Source: Acidithiobacillus sulfuriphilus
GTDB lineage: Bacteria > Pseudomonadota > Gammaproteobacteria > Acidithiobacillales > Acidithiobacillaceae
DNA: 17,676 bases
Assembly (NCBI RefSeq): GCF_003721225.1
Contig: NZ_RIZI01000133.1
Coordinates: 1-17,676, forward strand
Direction: 5' to 3'
Notes under the pieces: generated by a model
Told to the model about the DNA's origin: nothing
Seen by the model: only the letters and a program-made list of their open reading frames with translations
Databases searched by the model: none
Program-made: the position numbers and the translations under genes
In this document: one piece after another, positions 1 through 6,647 of the stretch
How the letters are laid out: each line of letters begins with the position of its first letter
Numbering within the stretch: the stretch's first letter is position 1

Positions 1-669
1 GCGATTATTGGCGGCCACCAACTCCATAGGCTCGATGAGAATGCCATGCCCCCCCGGACCGCTGCCCCGCCGCACCCCGCGAATCTGCTCCCCGCCCCCC
101 TGGGGGAAATGCAGGCAGGCCCGCTGCCCGGCCCAATGCACCTTGACGCCGGGTTCGCGCAGCCAGGGCTGCAGGCCCTCCTGCACACCTTGCCGCGCCG
201 CCTTGAGCTCCCGATGCAGGCCCCGCAGAGTGTCGTTGCCGTCTTCCCGCACCTGACCATTGGGCAACAGGGCCGCATCTATGGCCGGCAGCAGATCCGC
301 CGCCGCATCCAGACGCTCAGGCCCCGTGGGCAGTAGGGCCGGGCGTTTTTCCACATAGGGCCGCAACTGCTCGCCGACGCGAATGACCCGGGCGAGATTG
401 CGGAAGGCCGTGCCCGCCAGGGCGGAACCGGCGGCCGCCACCTGACGCAGGGCGGGACGGATGTCGGGCAGGTCCGGCAGGATCGGCCCTTCCCCGGAAT
501 CCAGCCCGAAGCGAGCGGCCGTAACCGCCTCCTGCAGGCGCCGCGCCACATGAATATTGGGCGCCGGCTCGATATTGCGCGCGGATTCGGCGCCGAAGGG
601 CGTTGCGCAAAGCTTTTCCAGGAGACGGCGAATGCCGTCAAACTCCAGGGGCTTCAGATCGGCTTGCAT
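1..669 (-). CDS. mutS2: MutS2-type protein, N-terminal part (truncated by window edge)
   Basis: The visible 223 codons begin MQADLKPLEFDGIRRLLEKL, the usual N-terminus of MutS2 proteins. They continue through the helical core region (ILPDLPDIRPALRQ at about residues 78-91) to a segment reading HGILIEPMELVAANN, which matches the MutS2 stretch usually written SGATLFIEP..VVELNN, just before the lever/ATPase part. The ATPase domain and any C-terminal Smr domain lie beyond base 1 and cannot be judged. MutS2 proteins bind branched DNA or collided ribosomes, depending on lineage, rather than carrying out classical mismatch repair. The ATG at 667-669 has a GAGAGAA purine run about 4 bases upstream on the minus strand. 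It is the last gene visible in the tadA-yjbQ-unknown-mutS2 run, 54 bp after the preceding stop. The family call is by motif memory only. Confidence 0.75.
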   Translation of the reverse strand, partial: MQADLKPLEFDGIRRLLEKLCATPFGAESARNIEPAPNIHVARRLQEAVTAARFGLDSGEGPILPDLPDIRPALRQVAAAGSALAGTAFRNLARVIRVGEQLRPYVEKRPALLPTGPERLDAAADLLPAIDAALLPNGQVREDGNDTLRGLHRELKAARQGVQEGLQPWLREPGVKVHWAGQRACLHFPQGGGEQIRGVRRGSGPGGHGILIEPMELVAANNR

Positions 670-723
670 GGGCTTCTCTCGGTTTGGCTTCAAGGAGATG
701 GAGGAGTCGCGCCAAGGCGCGGT

Positions 724-1149
724 TCAATGGGCAAAAAGCTGCCGCCACCAGCGCTTGCGGCTCTCGGGAAGGAGCACGTCACCCAAAGGTACCGGGGCCA
801 TCCGCGACAGCACCCAGCCCGGTTGCACCTGATGCCCGCTACTGCCGCAGGAAGAGCCGAGATTGTTGGGATCGTAGATCTTGATCAACTGGGGGACGTC
901 GAAGTCGTCCACGTAGACGATGCCGAGGTAGGATTCGCGATGATCCTTATGCAGGAGGGCGTCGATTTCCGTAAGCACCCGGCGGAAGGTATCCCGCGGC
1001 AACGGCGCGCTGGGCGTCTCCTGGCCCACATAATAGACAAACCAGCCATCATCCGCGGCCGCGGAAACCTGCGCGCAAAAGCTGTCCCAACGCGACCACT
1101 CGCGGATACCGCGCAGCAGGCCATTGTAGTGCTCCAGAAAATCGTCCAT
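724..1149 (-). CDS. Conserved protein of unknown function, 141 aa
   Basis: I do not recognise a named domain. The protein is soluble-looking, with no signal peptide or membrane segment. It is rich in Trp and Tyr at the N-terminus (HYNGLLRGIREWSRWDSF). A central segment, LGIVYVDDFDVPQLIKIYDP, is followed by NNLGSSCGSSG and PGWVLSRM.P. The IKIYDPNNLG...PGWVLSRM block looks like a strongly constrained core, and I recall similar uncharacterised proteobacterial proteins. The ATG at 1149 is preferred over a TTG one codon upstream because GGGAGA lies about 6 bases before it. It overlaps the yjbQ stop by one base (TGATG), so the two are probably translationally coupled. Function is unknown; the coupling to YjbQ is the only hint. 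The gene itself is well supported, the role is not. Confidence 0.8.
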   Translation of the reverse strand: MDDFLEHYNGLLRGIREWSRWDSFCAQVSAAADDGWFVYYVGQETPSAPLPRDTFRRVLTEIDALLHKDHRESYLGIVYVDDFDVPQLIKIYDPNNLGSSCGSSGHQVQPGWVLSRMAPVPLGDVLLPESRKRWWRQLFAH

Positions 1150-1583
1150 CAAAGATCTCCCATGGTCCCCATGAAATGCGCCATGAGGCGCCGTTGCTGA
1201 TCCTTATGGCGATGCTCGAAAATAAAGATTCCCTGCCAGGTCCCCAGCGCCAGGGCCCCGTTGCGGACGGGGATGCTGATACTCGGCTGGGTCAATGCCG
1301 CGCGCAGATGGGCCGACATGTCGTCGGGACCCTCGCTGCGGTGGCGGTAGCGGGGGTCACCGTCGCTCACCAGCCGCTCCAGGTAGGCGAGAATATCGGC
1401 CTGCACATCGGGATCGGCGTTTTCCTGGATGAGCAGGCTGGCCGAGGTGTGGGGCAGGAACAGGGTCAGGAGGCCATGGGCAAGACCTGCCTCCCGCAGC
1501 CACAGGGCAATCTCGTCGGTAATCTCATACAAGCCGCGCCCATTGTTCGGGAAGAGCCATTCCCGGTCTTGCTGTCTTAACAT
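1149..1583 (-). CDS. yjbQ: YjbQ family protein (UPF0047), 144 aa
   Basis: Single-domain YjbQ/UPF0047 protein of the usual length. Family hallmarks are visible: LPHTSASLLIQENADPDV at residues 43-60, HRSEGPDDMSAHLRAAL at 81-97, and a C-terminal GTWQGIFIFEHRH at 114-126. The conserved His and Glu residues (H45, H92, E123, H124, H126) probably line a metal or phosphate site. Members are known for weak thiamine-phosphate-synthase activity in complementation tests, but the physiological role is unsettled. An upstream in-frame start at 1646 would add 21 residues with no family support. The ATG at 1581-1583 has GGAAGGAA directly upstream (about 4 bases), so that start is chosen. The gene sits 162 bp downstream of tadA and overlaps the following unknown gene by one base. 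Confidence 0.88.
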   Translation of the reverse strand: MLRQQDREWLFPNNGRGLYEITDEIALWLREAGLAHGLLTLFLPHTSASLLIQENADPDVQADILAYLERLVSDGDPRYRHRSEGPDDMSAHLRAALTQPSISIPVRNGALALGTWQGIFIFEHRHKDQQRRLMAHFMGTMGDL

Positions 1584-1660
1584 GGCGTTCCTTCCGCTAC
1601 TGCCGGGGACGAGTGAACAGGGCCGTGCGCAAAGCGGCTGCGCCAAGCCATCCCGGAGGA

Positions 1661-1689
1661 AATGTGCATCGCATGGACGCAGACGTCAA
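1661..1689 (-). promoter_or_regulatory. Candidate sigma70 promoter for yjbQ and downstream genes
   Basis: On the minus strand TTGACG (1689-1684) and CACATT (1666-1661) are separated by 17 bases, about 80 bases before the yjbQ ATG. The -35 box is good (5/6), the -10 box weak (3/6). The 162-bp tadA-yjbQ gap is otherwise empty of genes. Unverified sequence match only. Confidence 0.3.
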
Positions 1690-1745
1690 GGGCGGAATCC
1701 ATGGCAACAAGGCCATTGAAGCGAACCGGGCGTTGGCGCCACACC

Positions 1746-2246
1746 CTAGCCGCGCCTTGCGCGAAAGAAGGCGCGCAGCAACAGGCCCGCCTCCTCTGCG
1801 CGAACGCCGCCGCACAACATTACCCGATGATTCATGCGCGGATCGGCCAGCAGGGGGTAGAGGCTGACGACGGCGCCGCCCTTGGGATCGGCGGCGGCGT
1901 AGACCAGACGCTGGACGCGGGCGTGAAGGATGGCGCCGGCACACATGGCACAGGGCTCCAAGGTGACATAGAGGGTGCTACCACCCAAACGATAATTGCC
2001 CACGCGCTCGGCCCCTTGACGGAGGGCAAGGATTTCGGCATGGGCCGTGGGGTCGTGGCGGCCGATGGGCTGGTTGTGGGCGGCCCCTAAGACCACGCCA
2101 TCGGCACCGAGCAGGAGGGCACCCACGGGCACCTCCCCAAGATCCGCGGCCTGCCGCGCCAACGCCAGGGCCTGCGCCATCCAGTGGCGGTCGACGGCGT
2201 CCTGGCCTTCTTCCAGCGGCGGCCCAGCGGGATAATCCTCATTCAT
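1746..2246 (-). CDS. tadA: tRNA-specific adenosine deaminase TadA
   Basis: Zinc-dependent deaminase that converts A34 to inosine in the wobble position of tRNA-Arg(ACG). The cytidine-deaminase fold motifs are intact: H69-A-E71 (HAEI, zinc ligand and proton shuttle) and P98-C99-A-M-C102 (PCAMC, two zinc cysteines). DPTAHAEI, LYVTLEPCAMCAGAI and DPKGGAVVSLY are typical TadA rather than cytosine deaminase. At 166 residues it is a normal length, with a slightly extended N-terminus. The ATG at 2246 is the only plausible start before HWMAQALALA. It has no Shine-Dalgarno sequence: the 44 bases upstream contain only 7 G/C, which is unlike the rest of the window and marks the border of the adjacent inserted segment. 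The gene would have followed guaA directly before that insertion. Confidence 0.93.
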   Translation of the reverse strand: MNEDYPAGPPLEEGQDAVDRHWMAQALALARQAADLGEVPVGALLLGADGVVLGAAHNQPIGRHDPTAHAEILALRQGAERVGNYRLGGSTLYVTLEPCAMCAGAILHARVQRLVYAAADPKGGAVVSLYPLLADPRMNHRVMLCGGVRAEEAGLLLRAFFRARRG

Positions 2247-2290
2247 TTTATATTTAATACATGATATATTGTTGATTTATCATCAATTTC
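2247..2290 (-). promoter_or_regulatory. AT-rich leader of tadA at the border of the guaA islet
   Basis: These 44 bases contain only 7 G/C in a GC-rich chromosome. On the minus strand the block offers TTGATG and a run of TATATCAT / TATTAAAT / TAAATATAAA boxes ending immediately at the tadA ATG, with no ribosome binding site. An inverted repeat TTGAT-N5-ATCAA lies at 2272-2286. If a -10 element sits in TATTAAAT, the message would be nearly leaderless. It could also simply be foreign border DNA. Confidence 0.3.
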
Positions 2291-2303
2291 ATTCCCACTC
2301 GAT
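2289..2303 (-). repeat. Direct repeat of the guaA 3' end (putative att site, distal copy)
   Basis: On the minus strand this reads ATCGAGTGGGAATGA, identical in 14 of 15 positions to the last 15 bases of guaA (ATCGAGTGGGAGTGA at 3328-3314), in the same orientation 1025 bp away. Both copies encode Ile-Glu-Trp-Glu-stop. The 3' end of guaA is a known integration hotspot for genomic islands, whose insertion duplicates this sequence. The reading as an att site is an inference from the repeat and the foreign-looking content between the copies; no integrase is present. Confidence 0.65.
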
Positions 2304-2361
2304 TATCAACGAGCGAGAAAAAACCAATAACAGCAAGGACTTCATGCTGACCGCCACAGAC

Positions 2362-2381
2362 GATGCCATGAAAAATACCAT
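2362..2381. repeat. Inner 20-bp direct repeat, left copy
   Basis: GATGCCATGAAAAATACCAT on the plus strand matches 3223-3242 in 18 of 20 positions, with two G/A differences. The pair encloses the toxin-antitoxin genes. This copy lies 2 bases past the antitoxin stop codon. It shows no hairpin beside it, unlike the right copy, whose A-run forms the T-tract of the guaA terminator. Confidence 0.55.
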
Positions 2382-2383
2382 GT

Positions 2384-2719
2384 TCAAGCGATTGCGAGCT
2401 TCAGATGCCCAACCGGCTCGGCCGCCGGCCGCACATTGATCTCGATGTCGTAACCAAGACGATTCAGGCACTCCATCAGCTTGCGCTCGGAGAGATTGGC
2501 GAAGTCGCCACGCATCATCCCCGACACCTTCGGTTGCGGGATACCCATGCGCCGACCGGCCTCTTCCTGGGTCAAGCCGAGCCGCCGCACGGCGCGGGTG
2601 ATCTCAATCACCAGACCGGACTTGATCTTGAGCTTCTCGGCTTCGGGCAGACCGAGGTCGGCGAAGACGTTGCCCGAACTGGTTTCGATCTCGATGCCTT
2701 CAATCATGTGCTTAGTCAT
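2384..2719 (-). CDS. HigA-type antitoxin, XRE/HTH family
   Basis: A 111-residue protein with the usual layout of the XRE antitoxins paired with Gp49/HigB-type toxins (COG5606-like). It has an N-terminal segment SSGNVFADLGLPEAEKLKIK (residues 14-33), a helix-turn-helix at about 49-71 (LTQEEAGRRMGIPQPKVSGM) and a C-terminal part ending in NRLGYDIEINVRPA. It should neutralise the upstream toxin and repress their common promoter by binding DNA. The start at 2719 overlaps the toxin by 8 bases, giving translational coupling with the toxin gene first, the HigBA order. No gene symbol is assigned because several TA families share this architecture. Context: the only cargo of the putative guaA islet. 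Confidence 0.87.
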   Translation of the reverse strand: MTKHMIEGIEIETSSGNVFADLGLPEAEKLKIKSGLVIEITRAVRRLGLTQEEAGRRMGIPQPKVSGMMRGDFANLSERKLMECLNRLGYDIEINVRPAAEPVGHLKLAIA

Positions 2720-3077
2720 GTCGTAGCTCCTTTGCCAGCGCCTCGGCCACCTTCAGCCTGGCGCGAATGATGTCCATGTCCTCTTTCGACGTGGCGATCC
2801 CGCGCTTGCTCTTCTTCTGGAAACAGTGCAGAACGAATACCGCTTCCGCGAACTTCACCGTGTAGACGGCCCGGTACGTACCGCCGGCATCGCCCTCGAC
2901 GATTTCAAGGACGCCGGCACCGCCGAAGCCCTTGAGCGGCTTTGCCGCATCGTGCTGATCGCCACGCTGCGCGAAGTCCAAGGCGTGACCAAAGAACTTC
3001 CGCACATCGAGCGGAAGCGCCATCAGGTCTCTCTTGCTCCCCCCGATCCAGATCAACGGCTTTTCTTGTTCTGCCAT
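2712..3077 (-). CDS. RelE/HigB-like toxin (phage-derived Gp49-like family)
   Basis: A 121-residue protein matching the Gp49-like/COG4679 branch of RelE-HigB toxins. Seen are LIWIGGSKRDLMALPLDVR (residues 8-26), the conserved KPLKGFGGAGVLEIVE (46-61), TYRAVYTVKF (67-76) and a basic FQKKSKRGIAT stretch (86-96). Family members are usually ribosome-dependent mRNA interferases, and the basic residues R69, K88, K89, K91 and R92 are likely RNA contacts. The length is full and no frame damage is visible, so the toxin is probably functional. The ATG at 3077 lacks a clear Shine-Dalgarno sequence and lies only 8 bases after a candidate -10 box, so the message may be leaderless. It overlaps its antitoxin by 8 bases. 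Confidence 0.87.
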   Translation of the reverse strand: MAEQEKPLIWIGGSKRDLMALPLDVRKFFGHALDFAQRGDQHDAAKPLKGFGGAGVLEIVEGDAGGTYRAVYTVKFAEAVFVLHCFQKKSKRGIATSKEDMDIIRARLKVAEALAKELRHD

Positions 3078-3085
3078 GCCACCAG

Positions 3086-3114
3086 CCTATACCACTTCAG
3101 GTATGAAATCAAAC
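3086..3114 (-). promoter_or_regulatory. Candidate toxin-antitoxin promoter with overlapping palindromic operator
   Basis: On the minus strand GTTTGA (3114-3109), a 17-base spacer and TATAGG (3091-3086) lie 8 bases before the toxin ATG. An inverted repeat ATACC-N6-GGTAT (3089-3104) covers the spacer and the edge of the -10 box, which is where an autorepressing HigA would be expected to bind. The 10-mer ACCACTTCAG inside it recurs at 3204-3213. Confidence 0.4.
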
Positions 3115-3222
3115 CGCCTGCTGTTCCATGTCGGTTGAGTCTCGCCGCAGCATGCCTCGATACCATGAGTGGCTTCTTGCCCTATCCATGGCATCGCTTC
3201 TCGACCACTTCAGTGCTTTGGA

Positions 3223-3242
3223 GATACCATGAAAAATGCCAT
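3223..3242. repeat. Inner 20-bp direct repeat, right copy
   Basis: GATACCATGAAAAATGCCAT on the plus strand is 18/20 identical to 2362-2381. Read on the minus strand, its central run is the T-tract of the guaA terminator, and its final GCCAT forms the base of that hairpin. Confidence 0.55.
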
Positions 3243-3270
3243 TGATGATGTGGAACAATCCATCAATGGC
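3231..3270 (-). terminator. Rho-independent terminator downstream of guaA
   Basis: On the minus strand a perfect 10-bp stem GCCATTGATG / CATCAATGGC (3270-3261 and 3247-3238) with a 13-base loop is followed at once by ATTTTTC. It begins 43 bases after the guaA stop, so guaBA transcription would end before the toxin gene. The loop is longer than usual. The stem lies inside the putative islet, so the element may have supplied guaA with a new terminator. Confidence 0.6.
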
Positions 3271-3313
3271 GCCAGATATTTTAAATAAAATAAAATAAAT
3301 TTACGAAACTGCC

Positions 3314-3328
3314 TCACTCCCACTCGAT
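3314..3328 (-). repeat. guaA terminal 15 bases (putative att site, proximal copy)
   Basis: These are the last codons of guaA (Ile-Glu-Trp-Glu-stop), on the minus strand ATCGAGTGGGAGTGA. They are duplicated at 2303-2289 with one mismatch (3317 against 2292). The duplication leaves guaA intact, as expected of site-specific integration into its 3' end. Confidence 0.65.
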
Positions 3329-4858
3329 GGTGGCCGGAGGCTTGGAGCTAATGTCATAGACCACGCGGTTCACGCCTTGTACTTCGTTGGTGATCCGGCT
3401 GGAAATCCGCTCCAGAAGGTCATAGGGCAAATGCGCCCAGTCGGCCGTCATGCCATCCGCGGACTCCACGGCACGCAGCGCAATGGTTTCGTCATAGGTG
3501 CGGGAGTCGCCCATCACGCCCACGCTGCGCACCGGCAGGAGGACGGCAAAGGCCTGCCAGATGTGGTCGTAGAGATCGGCCTCGCGGATTTCGTCCATGA
3601 CGATGCGATCGGCCCGGCGGAGGATCTCCAGACGGGGACCGCTCACTTCGCCCAGACAGCGGATGGCCAAGCCCGGCCCCGGGAAGGGCTGGCGACGGAT
3701 GATGTCCTCGGGCATGCCCAATTCCCGCCCCAATTCCCGCACTTCGTCCTTGAACAGTTCGCGCAGGGGCTCCACCAGTTGCAAACGCATCCGTTCGGGC
3801 AGCCCGCCGACATTGTGATGGGATTTGATGGTGGCGCTGGGGCCCTTGAAGGAGATGGATTCGATGACGTCGGGATAGAGAGTGCCCTGGGCCAGAAAAT
3901 CGGCACCGCCGATGGCCTGGGCCTCTTCCTCGAAGATCTCGATGAAAAGGCCGCCAATGCGCTTGCGCTTCTGTTCCGGATCCGTCACCCCCGCGAGGGC
4001 TTGGAGGAAACGACTTCTGGCATCCACCACCCGCAGAGGGATCTTCAGATAGTTGGCGAAGACCGCCGCCACTTTTTCCGCCTCGCCGGCCCGCAGCAAG
4101 CCATTGTCCACAAAGATGCAGGTGAGTTGATCGGCAATGGCGCGGTGGATGAGCACCGCCGTCACCGCGGAATCCACGCCGCCGGAGAGAGCGGCGATGA
4201 CCTTGCGCTTCCCCACCTGCCGGCGCACCGCGGCCACCGCCGTTTCCCGATAGGAACTCATGGTCCACTGCCCGTGACAGCCGCAGACCCCGCGCACGAA
4301 GGAGGTAAGCATCTCGCTGCCGGCCGGGGTGTGGACGACTTCCAGATGGAACTGCACGCCGTAGAGATGGCGGGCCGGATCGCCAATGGCCGCCAGAGGA
4401 GAGTTGTCACTGGCGGCAAGGACGCGAAAGCCTGGCGGCAGGGCCTCGATACGGTCGCCATGGCTCATCCACACTTCCTGTACCCTCTGTTCACCGGCAA
4501 AGGGCAGAAAGGGGCCTACCGCCTCGCGGATATGCAGCAGAGCACGGCCATATTCGCGGTGTTCCGCCGCCGCCACCCGCCCGCCCAGCAGGTGGGTCAT
4601 GAGTTGCAGACCATAACAGATGCCCAGCACGGGTATGCCCAGATCAAAGAGCCCCTGGTCCACCGTCGGTGCGCCCGGATCCTGGACCGAGGACGGGCCG
4701 CCCGAAAGGATGATGCCCCGGGGTTGCCAGGCGACGATGTCCGCCAGAGCCATGGTGCAGGGGTGAATCTCGCAGTAGACATGGGCTTCCCGCACCCGCC
4801 GGGCGATGAGCTGGGTGTACTGGGAACCGAAATCGAGGATGAGAATGCGCTCGTGCAT
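3314..4858 (-). CDS. guaA: GMP synthase (glutamine-hydrolysing)
   Basis: Cytosolic enzyme making GMP from XMP, ATP and glutamine. The N-terminal class I glutamine amidotransferase domain (about 1-195) shows [21 protein letters not shown] and the nucleophile C81 in GICYGLQ; H171 and E173 complete the triad. The ATP-pyrophosphatase domain follows, with the P-loop [10 protein letters not shown] at 223-232, and then the C-terminal dimerisation domain ([11 protein letters not shown], ending [20 protein letters not shown]). At 514 residues the length is normal. Oddity: the triad motif reads FHLEV instead of the usual FHPEV (Leu172, codon CTG at 4345-4343). The gene begins 5 bases after the guaB stop, with GGAG 8 bases before the ATG, so the two are co-transcribed. 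Its 3' end is duplicated at 2289-2303. Confidence 0.97.
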   Translation of the reverse strand: MHERILILDFGSQYTQLIARRVREAHVYCEIHPCTMALADIVAWQPRGIILSGGPSSVQDPGAPTVDQGLFDLGIPVLGICYGLQLMTHLLGGRVAAAEHREYGRALLHIREAVGPFLPFAGEQRVQEVWMSHGDRIEALPPGFRVLAASDNSPLAAIGDPARHLYGVQFHLEVVHTPAGSEMLTSFVRGVCGCHGQWTMSSYRETAVAAVRRQVGKRKVIAALSGGVDSAVTAVLIHRAIADQLTCIFVDNGLLRAGEAEKVAAVFANYLKIPLRVVDARSRFLQALAGVTDPEQKRKRIGGLFIEIFEEEAQAIGGADFLAQGTLYPDVIESISFKGPSATIKSHHNVGGLPERMRLQLVEPLRELFKDEVRELGRELGMPEDIIRRQPFPGPGLAIRCLGEVSGPRLEILRRADRIVMDEIREADLYDHIWQAFAVLLPVRSVGVMGDSRTYDETIALRAVESADGMTADWAHLPYDLLERISSRITNEVQGVNRVVYDISSKPPATIEWE

Positions 4859-4863
4859 AATGA

Positions 4864-6392
<1,529 letters not shown>

Positions 6393-6400
<8 letters not shown>

Positions 6401-6421
6401 GGGCGATGCGACGACTTTCCA
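6393..6421 (-). promoter_or_regulatory. Candidate sigma70 promoter for guaBA
   Basis: On the minus strand TGGAAA (6421-6416, 4/6) and TATCAT (6398-6393, 5/6) are separated by 17 bases. They lie about 70 bases before the guaB ATG, leaving a leader long enough for regulation. Confidence 0.45.
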
Positions 6422-6534
6422 GCCGCAGTTGGATCCTCATTCCGGCATTGGCCAATGGATACCGTGCCGGACCAGCACCCACGGGCTGCCGGCGAATGCC
6501 CCGGGGCGGGGGCGAAGTCCTGGCTCAGACCCAC

Positions 6535-6563
6535 TGCTTTTTATGCCTTGTTTCGGTTACACT
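6535..6563 (+). promoter_or_regulatory. Weak candidate promoter for the pcnB-panC run
   Basis: TACACT at 6558-6563 matches 4/6 of a -10 box, with a poor -35 (TGCTTT at 6535-6540) 17 bases upstream. It is the best candidate seen on the plus strand before pcnB, and the placement is tentative. Confidence 0.25.
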
Positions 6564-6647
6564 GGATTCCATGATGACTAGCCCATATAGAGATCGCCCT
6601 TGGTATCGCTGAAAGCCTTTCTTGCAGAACAGCTCGCCCCGAAGACC

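Larger units (their letters stand above)
2289..3328. mobile_element. Putative guaA-integrated islet carrying a toxin-antitoxin pair (no integrase)
   Basis: The segment lies between guaA and tadA, is bounded by two copies of the guaA terminal 15 bases, and has AT-rich borders: 3276-3303 holds no G/C in 28 bases, and 2247-2290 just outside holds 7 in 44. Its only genes are a RelE/HigB toxin and a HigA antitoxin. No integrase, transposase or relaxase is visible, so it is either a decayed remnant of a larger guaA-type island or a small non-autonomous cassette mobilised in trans. A second direct-repeat pair (2362-2381 and 3223-3242) is nested inside. Boundaries follow the outer repeats and could be off by one repeat length. 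Confidence 0.55.

Noticed and set aside
708..721. Palindrome CGCGCC-AA-GGCGCG between the unknown gene and mutS2
   Set aside because: No T-tract and almost no loop. It could fold in mRNA, but cannot be called a terminator or operator.
1655..2090. GGAGGA next to an ATG on the plus strand at 1662 opening a 142-codon frame
   Set aside because: The spacing to the ATG is only one base, and the frame runs antisense through tadA without any recognisable domain.
3229..3288. Tiny plus-strand frame MKNAIDDVEQSINGARYFK with GGAG upstream
   Set aside because: It covers the hairpin and T-tract of the guaA terminator, which explains the sequence better. Too short to support as a gene.
2304..3313. Integrase, transposase or relaxase remnant inside the guaA islet
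   Set aside because: All frames in the islet other than the toxin and antitoxin are short and show no tyrosine-recombinase or transposase motif.
6600..6647. Upstream TTG start for pcnB at 6600
   Set aside because: Not excluded, but the added 16 residues show no clear family match and only a weak AGAG lies upstream. The ATG at 6648 was kept.
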